Assembly (NCBI GenBank): GCA_026075535.2
Contig: AP026540.1
Span: forward strand, 7,688,001-7,752,000
Length of the DNA: 64,000 bases
Reading direction: 5' to 3'
From: Tricholoma matsutake
Taxonomy: Eukaryota; Basidiomycota; Agaricomycetes; Agaricales; Tricholomataceae
The notes below the pieces were generated by a model that made no database searches, was not told the origin of the DNA, and saw only the letters and a program-made list of their open reading frames with translations. The position numbers and the translations under genes were made by a program. Shown here in pieces: positions 55,190-64,000 of this stretch. Position 1 is the first letter of the stretch. Each line of letters begins with the position of its first letter.

Positions 55190-56555
55190 GGGGCAAGCTG
55201 AGTGGATGGGGGAGTGCTCTCATGGATTTAGGTGTGTGCTCTGTCATTTCTTGGCTGCAGCTCATGGTCCAGAGTGGGCCAGAGCAGGGGATACAGTTGT
55301 CGTCGACGGACATGTTGTCGATGTTGTGGAAGGTCTGGTGGGTCCATGGTGGCTAACGGGGGCAAGGAGGTCAAGTATGGGAGTGTGGGCAGGCTTCTGG
55401 ATCATTGTTAGAGACAGTGGGGCTGGCAGGGTGGTTCCGTTGAGTAGACAACATGTTGTGATGAACATGTTTGATCATTATCTTGCAACTTGGCTTGCTG
55501 CACTGTAGACTGTCATTGTCAGCTGCCAGGTGCATGCGTAGCCGTCGAGGTGCTGGGGGCTGGTTTGAGACTGGGGACAGAGCGGTGGTGGTGGTTCTTG
55601 ACATTGTGGGCATCATTGATGGTGGTGGTGATGTGGCTGATGGGGGCTGTGTAGGGGTCGTCAACAGTGATGTGGCTGTGTTGGGGGAGTGCTGGGGTGT
55701 TCGACGAGGGTTTGTGTGGCCATTTCAGTGGTTTGGGGTGTGGGTCTTTCACTTTATTTGTGTGGAGGGTTGGTGTTTGTGAGGTGGATTTCAAGTTGCA
55801 GCTGTCAGGGTTAGAGCCTGGAAGGAGAACAAAGTGCTGTTTCTTTGGAGGAGGCAAGCAGTTGGCTTTGTTGTAAGACTCGTTGTCAAAAGGTGTGGTC
55901 ATTTCAAGGTATTTAGTTTCTTGGGCATGGGCAGAGAGTGTTAACATATCCTGCAGCAGATCAACTCTGGGCCTGATCTGAGAACAAGGGCTAAGGTTTC
56001 AATGTTCCACTGGCAGATCCAGGTCCGGAGGTGGTTTTTGTGTTGGCTTGAGTGTCAGGATATTGATGTTGGCTTGAACTTGAGGGAAATCAAGTAGTAT
56101 TCCTGATGGAACAAAATCGTTATTGAGTATGTATGGGGCTCTGAATGAGTGACATGGGGACCACACGAGTAGCACACAATCTACCCATTGAGGAACTGCC
56201 AGCAGTGTGGAAATGGGAGGGGATGCAAGAGAAGTGAGGTCAAGACAAGACAGGTGGAGCAAAAACGAGACCAACAGGGTGGAAATGAGAACCCAATGAT
56301 GCACGGTGCCAAACGAGTGAGGCCAGAATAACAAAATGAGTGGTGCAAGTGTCCAATGGGTGCAGGGGGATGTTGAACATTGAATCAACAGAGCAGGGGG
56401 CTAGACGAGGGAGAGAGCAAGCCAGAGGGAGTTAAGTGACAGTGTCAGTGTGAAAAAATTGACCATTGGGGTAATTTCAGGGTCAGTGTGGTTTTGGGAA
56501 AAGAACATGTGTGAGAGAGTAGAGTGTCAATAGTAAGTTCATTATAAAAAAAAAG
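55190..56555. other. interior of the non-autonomous element, right half
   Basis: GT-rich on the plus strand, with low-complexity ORFs on both strands (for example 55947-55519 minus) that show no motif. The last part resembles 39833-39995 and ends in an A-rich tract next to the right LTR. Confidence 0.4.
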
Positions 56556-56618
56556 TGGAAGGAAGCCAGAGCTTCCAACACTCAGATAAGGTTTGCTGAT
56601 GTAGGAGACACTCTTACA
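56556..56618. repeat. right LTR of the non-autonomous element, internally deleted
   Basis: 63 bp that join the first 29 and last 34 bp of the left LTR, followed by the second CAGTG duplication. Confidence 0.6.
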
Positions 56619-59434
56619 CAGTGCATCAGTGCTCTTGAATACTGGTGCTACAACAACCAACACAGAGAAGATTACAAAAGTTGCCCTGCTTCCAGAGTGC
56701 CACTTCATGATGACAGCTGTATCACAATGTTGTAGTCAGCTGCTCAGGAAAAAGAACCTGAGCAAATTGCTGAGGCTCAGACTCTCAAAGCTACTGGAGT
56801 GTTGTCAGATGTGTTTCTCCACATTGGAACTTCTTGCATGCTAATGACAGACCATCTCAGACATGTACACTGAGGATGAGCTTATTTGAGGCGCAACATA
56901 ATTTTTACAATCCAGCCGTGGAACAAGGCTTCAGGTTCATACTGGTGTGCGGGACAGGTGCATGCTTCTCACCTCAACAACTTCTGCATTCTGTGGCAAC
57001 AATATCCGGTCCCTGCTACTGTCAGATCTTGCTGTGCATGATGTGCCCATGCTGGATTTAGGTCTTGATGCAAAGGTCATGGTGTGTGGTTACAAGTAAT
57101 TGGCTCTGCATGACCATGGCATCTAACACACAGGTGCCTTCTCAGGCTCTTGTATTCCTTTCTAATCAGGAGAAGACAAACAAGACTGGCCGATGTGATC
57201 AGCAAGCTGCCTTTCATCATTGTCTTCCTGAGCTGTGCTGTGTAGGTGGACTGGGCTTCTACCTGTTCAGTCTTTTCCATATTCTTGGAACTTCTCCACC
57301 TGACTTTTCGGGCAAAATTAGTTCTTGTCCTTGGTACAATATTCTGTTGTTCCCTGGCTCAGGAGGAGATGATGAGGAGATGACATACCAGAGTGAGTTA
57401 TCATTCTGTTTCTCAACTTGTCCATTCTCACAGCATGGATGACAGACCACCGTAAATGGATCAATTTGATGCATGTTCAAAACAACATAATGATCAGCAA
57501 GTCTACCCATGCAGGCAGGCCCTTCACTGTGATGACAGCATGCAAGCATCATGCAACTCAGGATGACACAAGAACCCTTGGAAATTGGAGCACACCTGGG
57601 TCATTTGGAAAATGCTACAATTGTACCCTTCCTACAGATGCAATGGTCGCCACAGCATGTTTCAATGGTTGAAAGCAAGAGTCATACTTTGTCATATGAG
57701 ACGTGCTTGGTCAGTGAATGTTTATCTTAATTCTGTGGCAATTGTCTGGATTTCAGTTGGCTGGGTAGAACCACCAGAAGAGCTCATGTCATTGATCTTC
57801 CCATGGGTGGAAGATGAACAAAAGAATCTCAAGGCTCGACGAGATGCCCTGGGAACAGCAGCTGTTGACAACACTCTAGCAGCATTTCTTGAGGTTCTCT
57901 CGTGACTCCAATGTGTGATTTTGCAGAATGCGGCCTGCCTGTTGTTGAAGTACTCCAGCTGTGCATTCTTCCACTATCCACCATTCAACACCCCCCAGTT
58001 TTCTGCCTTTGCAAACTCGGCAGCTGCAACCATTGAAAATGCAGAGCAAGAAGCTTGGCACCAGCTGTCACAGCTTCCCAAGCATGTCGCAAACTCATTC
58101 CAGGGTGTAGTGACAACAAAACATACATCAAGAACGACTTGGGCTTGAAATGCAACAGCAATACACTAGTGTCACAGCTCAACTCAAGGCTGTGGGCTCC
58201 CTGCTTGAGGCAGTGCTATTGAGCTCAACTTCCTGCCAATGACACAGGGTAGCTGCAGGTAGGTCATACTTGCTGTGTCATTGATTCCTGCCAAAAGCAT
58301 GTTCACAATATCATGATATAGTTAGCAATACTGCAAAGCACTCACAAAGCCAGTGCTCATTGGAGGCTACTCAAACTCAGCAGCAATAACCTGGGCCATT
58401 TGCCAACCACTCTGCTCCAACACCATCTTCTGCTCGTCTCCCTCTGCTGCTGTCCATTGAGCCAAATGTTCCTGCCACAGCATCATCTCCCATCAACTCA
58501 GATTAGTGTTGCCACTGGCTCAGCCGAGGTTTTTCAATAAAATGGCTATAGCATGCCAGGTAAATTTCCTAAATTTACCAAGATATTTGAGCATGTGGAT
58601 GGGCCCATAAGCCGAGGGGTTGCCTGCCAAAATTAGTTGAACCGATCAATTGTCCCTGAGTTATTTAATAAACAAAATTTGGCTTGATGGCTCGGCTTGA
58701 AATCAAAGCCGAGTGAATAAGTCAGAAACAGGGAATCTGATCAGATAATATTGGCAGAAGACCCCTTGGCTTATGGGCTCATCCATATGCTCAAATATCC
58801 TAGTGAATTTAGGAAATTTATCTGGGATGCTATAGCCATTTTATTGAAAAACCTTGGCTGAGCCAGTGGCAACACTAACTCGGATGCACCTGCAGCCACA
58901 ACCATCATCACATCAGCTCTCAACACCATCAGCCCAAATGGAACCATCTATGCTGCAAGCACTTTCCCATTGTCAAAGGATTCATTCACAAGATCGAAAC
59001 AACTCGAGGCCATAGCCACACTTGAAGCCAAATTCAGCCCAGACCGACTTTGTAACCATCAATTTGAATGGATCTGATCGTCTTCAGACCATGATGATGA
59101 GTGGCTGCCTACATATACATACTGGAGGCCTCCTCACAAGAACAAGAGTGCATCAATTGAGGAGATCTGGAAGGAGTGGATGTTTGGCATGGATGATCAT
59201 CTTTCTGTGTGGGAGTTGACAGCTGGGTGGGAGGCACGGTGGCGACACAACAATGCCACTGCAAAATCCGAGGCAACACATTGCAAAAAGCTTATTACAC
59301 TCATCAAAAGACTGTCAGCAAAGTCCAATTGGAGTAACAAGCTGGCACTTCACTTCCTCAAAGATCAGTATCCATCCCCATCCATTGCTCATCTGAAGAA
59401 CACATGGGCTTTCATTGAGTATCTGCAGAAGTGA
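56619..59434 (+). pseudogene. Crypton-like gene, 3' part (Ndc10-like and GCR1_C-like)
   Basis: Broken frames in order encode ISALEYWCYNNQH (from 56624), GFYLFSLFHILGTSPPDFSG (about 57260), INLMHVQNNIMISKSTHAGR with GNWSTPGSFGKCYNC (about 57460-57640), IFPWVEDEQKNL (about 57800), PPFNTPQFSAFANSAAATIE (about 57980), and finally KSASIEEIWKEWMFG...WELTAGWEARWR with KKLITLIKRL (59130-59310). The THAGR block is where Ndc10/Crypton proteins carry a tyrosine-recombinase-like motif, and the last block fits the GCR1_C DNA-binding domain. Numerous stops and frameshifts and a MITE insertion (58506-58875) show that it is dead. Assignment rests on remembered family patterns. Confidence 0.6.
58506..58875. 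repeat. foldback MITE with about 125-bp inverted arms
   Basis: 370 bp, starting GTGTTGCCACTGGCTCAGCC and ending with its inverse. The arms (58506-58630 and about 58750-58875) differ at roughly a dozen positions. The dinucleotide TA flanks both ends, fitting a Tc1/mariner-type target. The loop has a smaller hairpin, CTCGGCTT/AAGCCGAG. It carries no ORF. Confidence 0.75.
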
Positions 59435-60535
59435 TGGAAATGCATTGAAGGAGATCCTTGCTGAATCAAACTCCTATCCATCCTAATTCATAAGTAGTGC
59501 TAGCTGTCGAGGACATAATTTCATGTTTATAGCCCTACACCAAACAATACCTGCAAGCATGATTCCAACACATGAGAGAGAGAAACTCAGCAAAAGAACA
59601 CTATGAGGGAGACTTTGATATAAAATGCCATCTACATATCATGCCGATACCCCTATGCATGATGCCCACAAACAAGATAAACAAGATACAGATACAGGAG
59701 AGAAAAAACTGTAGTTAAACTGGATGGGAGGTCTCCCAGTTGTGGAGGAACTTGAGGAGCTCTGCTACCCAATGGAGGCTCACATCTCCTCACAATTTCA
59801 TCCTTCACCTCACAAGCCTCGCACACCCCACCTTCACCATACAGCTGAACCAGCTGATGACCCTCTTCAGGTTGCCTCAGCCACATCTCTCCCACATTGA
59901 GTGCTGCATGAATGTGCAATTTTGAGATAGAGTTGTCCTGTGAATGCAAAAGTCAACAGTCAGTTGTGTGTTCCATGTCACATTGGGACAGTAAAAACTC
60001 ACAGAGACTCCACTTTTCTTCTTGTGGTATGTGTCATTGAGCTGGACCACAAACTTCCACAGAGTGACAATGTCAGGGTTTTGTAGGATCTGATTCTGGC
60101 TGCATTGAAAGCGCCAGAAGTGCTGATGCCCAAAATGTTTACTTGCAGTGTTTCACAGCCATTCAATGTCAGCCTCATCTGTCTTAGCCTTCCTCCTTGT
60201 CCTTGAATGATCATGGGCACACTCGAGCAGCTTGAAATTGTCTGGTAGTGCTGCATGTTGCAAGAGCACTTTGGGGCTGTCATCATCTTCTTCGAGATGA
60301 GTCAGTATGATCATTGATGCTGTTGATGGACAATAATCTCACTCATTATCAACAGAACTGCCTATCGAAGGCCCCATGGGTGATTGACCAGCCTCAATGG
60401 TGTTCAGCAATGATGGCAAGCAATACAAAGAGGAACAGACTCACCATGCACACAAAATCAATGCAGAATGTCAGGTCTGTAGTTGAACTGGCTGGCACAG
60501 TTAACTAATCTGGGACAGCACACACACTTGTCAGC
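59435..60535. other. degraded coding-like sequence, unknown
   Basis: On the minus strand one frame from about 60260 to 60000 reads like protein (RTRRKAKTDEADIEWL, then FWRFQCSQNQILQNPDIVTL, with one stop), and 59949-59653 continues in similar style (EEGHQLVQLYGEGGVCEACE). It may be a decayed transposon gene. I cannot assign a family. Confidence 0.3.
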
Positions 60536-61261
60536 TGTTAAGACTATAGGTCTCGACTCAGCCTTGGCTTCATGTATTACAGTTGGAGGCTTTCCAACTG
60601 TCTTGTATCACACTAGGAGACTTTCCTAGTGTATCGGGCTTCCTGCCTTTACTTGGGTACTTCCTCAAGTAGTCATGGCTATCCGTACTCAGAGGCTTTC
60701 TGAGTAGACTGTTTGTTCATGTATCACAGTTGGAGGCTTTCCAACTGTTGAGTTTGGGTTATCACAGCTAGGGGCTTCCTAAGCTGTCGAGTTCGAGTGT
60801 ATCACAACTAAGGGACTTCCTTAGTTGTCAAGTGTTCTGGTTGAGTCTAAGACCGTTGGTTGAATTAGGTCAAGCTGGAGAATACACAGAGTGTAGCTAC
60901 AGCTTATATACTGTTCTAGGACTATCTATCGTCCAATCGGAAAGTGAGATGCTTATCAGGTAAATATAGACAAGAACAATAGAGACAATAGGCCTCATGC
61001 CTCACATGAGGCATCTGATGTCAAGGAGTGCTGCGGCGCAGCATATTAGAGAACAATAAGAGAATAGCCTCATGCCTGGCATGAGGCATCTGATGTCATG
61101 GACCTTGTGTAGAGGGGGTGTCATACCATGGCGCGTGTGAGAGTGGGTTCGGGTGCGTGGAGTCACCATGCATCAAGGTGTCTTCCATTGGAAGAGAGTC
61201 GAGTCGAATAAGAAAAAATGAACTACCCATACTTGCGGGTTCCTGTAGACAAATCATAACA
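60536..61261 (-). repeat. 3' LTR of the third chromovirus
   Basis: 726 bp, TGTTAAGACT to CATAACA, with the hairpin series. It has one additional hairpin (ACAACTAAGG..CCTTAGTTGT, near 60804-60827) compared with the outer copy. Confidence 0.9.
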
Positions 61262-61321
61262 TCACCTCCCGTCTATCTTTGAAGTCACCGACTTCGACTT
61301 CAAACTATTCTCCCCACCCTC

Positions 61322-62047
61322 CTACACTTCCCTGTAGGGTTCCCTGGTCATATTTGCCATCGCTTCATCATTGAAGTCATCGTATCCCACCTTGAGGAAG
61401 TCCAGTTGTCTTCATTCCTCCTCCTGTTCTTTCTGCTGCCTTGTTGGGCAGTCGGGGCTGTAGTGCCTGGGGCCTCATTGTTTGCAGTACCTGCAGATGT
61501 GTTTCTGGCAGATGAGGCTGAAATGTCTGATCTGGTGGCAAATGAAGCATCTGGCGCTTCTCATGTGGGGAGGGGACCACGGTGGTTGGGTCGATCGAGG
61601 TTCAGGTTCTGGTGTTGTGAGGTCGATGATTGCTAGGGAGGTGTTCATCTGGTTGCTCGTAGAAGGGGAGGCATTTCCAGAGGTGGTGCGTGTTGTCTTT
61701 TTGTTTTTCTGCCTGTTGTAGGGCGAGGGAGAGTTCTGTTGGCATCTGGGGTGATCTGTGGAGGTATGAGGGTTTCTTTCAACCACTCTCATTCTGTCTG
61801 ACTGTGCGTTGGTCATGTCTTGGATAGCCTGTTCGATACCAAGGTCGTCAGCATTGTTCATGGCTTCTTCTAGGTTTCTCTTCATTCGGTCGATAGTGCT
61901 CTGATAGTAGAAGCATATTCTTGCGAGATGATATCTGGCTGGGTCGTGGGCAAGGTGGGTGTGGAGGGTGTCGATGTTTGATGGGTCTTGTAGGAATTGT
62001 TTGTTGAAGCATCGCTTGGGGGGTATGATGGGTGTCTGCTCTGCCAT
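61322..62047 (-). pseudogene. extra zinc-knuckle ORF (ORF3), best preserved copy
   Basis: It starts with MAEQTPIIPPK at 62047, 35 nt after the pol stop. An open segment of 190 residues contains a helical charged region (STIDRMKRNLEEAMNNADDL), a Pro/Thr linker (IDLTTPEPEP) and CFICHQIRHFSLIC (CX2CX4HX4C), followed by CRYCKQ. After a TGA (a CGA Arg codon in the nested copy) the frame continues with GPRHYSPDCPTRQQKEQEEE, completing a second CX2CX6HX4C cluster, then another stop and an acidic tail ending at 61322. No membrane helix is seen. A nucleic-acid-binding accessory protein is the likely nature; the function is unknown. Confidence 0.65.
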
Positions 62048-62082
62048 GTCAGGGTGTGGGTTCTTGGTTTTGGGGGGGGGTT

Positions 62083-64000
62083 CTACAGCTGTCGTCGCTG
62101 TTTATATGCTCCAAGGATTTTCTTGGCGTGTTTCAGGTTTCCCTCAGGCTCCCAGGAGTTATCTGAGGTCAGGTATCTGACCCACTTCACTAAGAAGTGC
62201 ATGGTCCTTCCTTTCTTTTTATGTCTGATGATCGCTTCCACTTCATACTCCAATTCACCTCCTATTAGGTCCAGCGGAGGTTCTGGGAAGTTTGGACCAT
62301 GCATCTCGGTTTCTTTATATGGGGTGAGGAGTGCTGCGTGGAATACCGGGTGTATTTTCCATTGGTTTGGTAGCTTCAGTCGGTAGGAGAGGGGGCTTAG
62401 AACCTTCTCGATAGAGAATGGTCCTTCTCTTTTGGGTGCGAGTTTCTTTGTCGCATGCATCCTTTTGAGGTTTTTTGCTTCTAGCCACACCCTGTCTCCT
62501 TCTTTGAATGGCGTGAAGTGCCAAGTAGTTCTTTCTGCCATCAGCTGTCTGGCCAACTTGTGAGTTGCCTTTGCTTCATCTCGGGCTCGTTGTAGCACAA
62601 CTATTCATTTCGCTATAGCTGGTATGTTTGTTTTCAGGTATGGGAGTGGGATCGCCTTTGGTTCATAGCCCATCATCAGGTAGAACAGGGAGCTTTTCTG
62701 GGTGGAGTGCGTCCTTTGGTTGTGCGTGAACTCTGCTGTTGGAAGGAAGTGCTTCCATTTCTCTTGGTTGTTCGAGCAGAAGATCCACAGGTAGACTTCT
62801 ACTTCCTGATTCACCTGTTCTGTTTCTCCGTCGGTCTGGGGGTGGTATGCCATACTCATTGCCAGCTTGATTCTGAGCAATCTTCCTAATTCTTGGAATA
62901 GCTGCGAGGCGAATCTGGGGTCCCTGTCCAATATTATCTTGTCTGGAAGGCTGAACCGTTTGTAGACGTAATCCAGATAGAGGGTCGCTGCTCCCAGTGC
63001 ATCGATTGTTTTCTTGCAAGGGATGAAAATTACCCCCTTCGTAAGCCCATGGTCTACCACAACCATGAGCGCATCATAACCATCGGACTCCGGTAGGTCA
63101 GTTATGAAATCAGTCATCACCATTGCAAATGGCCTTGTCACTTCGGATTTGATTGGTTGTAGGGGCGGTGTCGTCAGGTGGGTGTTGACTTTCATCTGTT
63201 GGCATGTAGCACATCCGGCAACATAGTTCTTGATGTACGTCATCATTCCTGGCCACCAGTAGTCCCTTCTAACCATTTCGGTTGTCTGCCATTGTCCTGG
63301 GTGTCCGCTGGTTACCCCTTCGTGGTATTTCTGTACCAGCTTCTTTTGTATGTCCCCATTGTCAGGGACATAGCATCGATTTCAGAAGAATAGGAGGCCG
63401 TCCTCGATCTTCCAGTCTTCTAATGCCGACTTTATTGGTGGTGCTCCTTTGGTCTTTAGCGCTTCAATTGCGCTCTTTACCAGGTCGTCTTTCATGATGC
63501 TCCCTGCAAGGAGGTCATGTAGTTCAGTGTCAATGAATTTCATGAATACTGTCTCTGGTAACATCGTGATATCTTCATTGTCATTGTCTTCTTCTGGTAT
63601 GTGGTCGGCCCTTCATGATAAAGCATCACTTTGCACCATTTGAGATCTGGGCACGTGAACAAGCTGTAATTCGAATTCTGACAAGAATAAGCTCCATCTT
63701 GCCTGTCTCCTGTTTAGTTTCTGTGCCGTTCAGAAATATGTCAGGTTCTTGTGATCCGAGAGAATTACTACCGGGTGATCTGAACCCATCAGGTAGTGCC
63801 TCCAGGTTTCTAGCAATCGTACTATCGCGAGTAGTTCCCTGTCATAGATTTCATAGTTTCATTCCATTGGTGTCAGTGCATGTGATATATATCTGCACAG
63901 GTGCCAATCTCCATTTGTGTCTCTTTGTCTCAGCACTCCTCCTGTTGTGTGTTTCAAGGCGTCTGATTCAATTGTGAATGGTCTTGTTGGATCTGGCATC
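62083..64000 (-). pseudogene. pol: Pol of the third chromovirus, 3' part
   Basis: The visible frame encodes part of RNase H (near 63950-63600), integrase with zinc-binding CATCQQMK, TDFITDLPESDGYD and NQEVEVYL, the integrase C-terminus (KIHPVFHAALL) and the chromodomain (HFLVKWVRYLTSDNSWEPEG), ending with TAG at 62083. Stops include TGA at 63384-63382, one in TYF*TAQ near 63733 and one after AIAK near 62604. The 5' end is cut by the window. Confidence 0.85.

Larger units (their letters stand above)
38523..56618. mobile_element. LTR-type element inserted in the Crypton-like gene
   Basis: It is bounded by related terminal direct repeats (38523-38706 and 56556-56618) that start TGGAAGGAAGCC and end GACACTCTTACA. 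It is flanked by the 5-bp target duplication CAGTG (38518-38522 and 56619-56623). Removing two later nested chromoviruses leaves about 2.8 kb of interior (38707-40146 plus 55190-56555) with no recognisable gag or pol, so it is probably a non-autonomous (LARD-like) element. An A-rich tract abuts the right repeat. The interior has internal duplications: 39833-39995 resembles 56310-56510. Confidence 0.65.
60536..64000 (-). mobile_element. third minus-strand chromovirus, leaves the window
   Basis: Same family as the nested and outer copies. Only the 3' LTR, ORF3 and the 3' two-thirds of pol are inside; the 5' part lies beyond 64000. The left flank is TCAGC. Confidence 0.88.

Noticed and set aside
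57259..57552. Minus-strand ORF in the Crypton-like region
   Set aside because: It is antisense to recognisable Ndc10/Crypton-like blocks on the plus strand.

Overview
The window is a piece of a fungal nuclear genome, almost certainly an agaricomycete basidiomycete. The reasons are genes cut by many 43-66 nt GT-AG introns, a FunK1-type kinase relic, an NADPH oxidase of the fungal NoxA class, Ty3/gypsy chromoviruses and a Crypton-like gene with Ndc10-type and GCR1_C-type regions. Nothing bacterial or viral is present. Exon models were built by hand from splice signals; for TAF5, MAD2, NoxA, the MAPKKK, Nup155, COX13 and RPN2 the summed exon lengths are divisible by three.

Layout. 1-2.1 kb: the tail of a single-pass membrane protein gene and a small two-exon gene. 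2.1-14.7 kb: repeat-rich DNA with foldback repeats, a SINE-like tRNA relic, a MITE-like family and one young, nearly intact chromovirus (6356-12402, LTRs differing at one base). 14.7-16.9 kb: a decayed FunK1 kinase. 17.7-36.7 kb: a compact housekeeping island with TAF5 (-), MAD2 (+), NoxA (+), a BCK1-like MAPKKK (-), Nup155/Nup170 (+), COX13 (-) and RPN2 (+). TAF5/MAD2 and COX13/RPN2 are divergent pairs on short shared promoters.

37.8-59.4 kb is a nest of four elements. A Crypton-like gene is split by an LTR element with 5-bp target duplication CAGTG. That element is split by a chromovirus (40147-55189), which is split in its integrase region by a second chromovirus of the same family (42253-49903, target duplication GCTCC). 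A foldback MITE sits in the 3' part of the Crypton-like gene. From 60.5 kb to the window end lies a third chromovirus copy that leaves the window.

Most notable points: (i) two unrelated chromovirus families both show the layout expected of Tf1-type self-priming, with a correctly spaced TATA box in the LTR; (ii) two of the three minus-strand chromoviruses carry an extra ORF after the chromodomain with two zinc-knuckle-like motifs, while their Gag knuckle has lost its last cysteine, and the third copy has an unrelated ORF at that place; (iii) their LTRs hold a series of short hairpins with a conserved loop and covarying stems; (iv) a canonical GGGTTTT slippery heptamer lies at the gag-pol junction; (v) most internal stops in transposons and in the FunK1 relic are explained by CGA-to-TGA change, and paired copies show the CGA and TGA states directly; (vi) the BCK1-like MAPKKK has its kinase domain in front of the region that normally precedes it.
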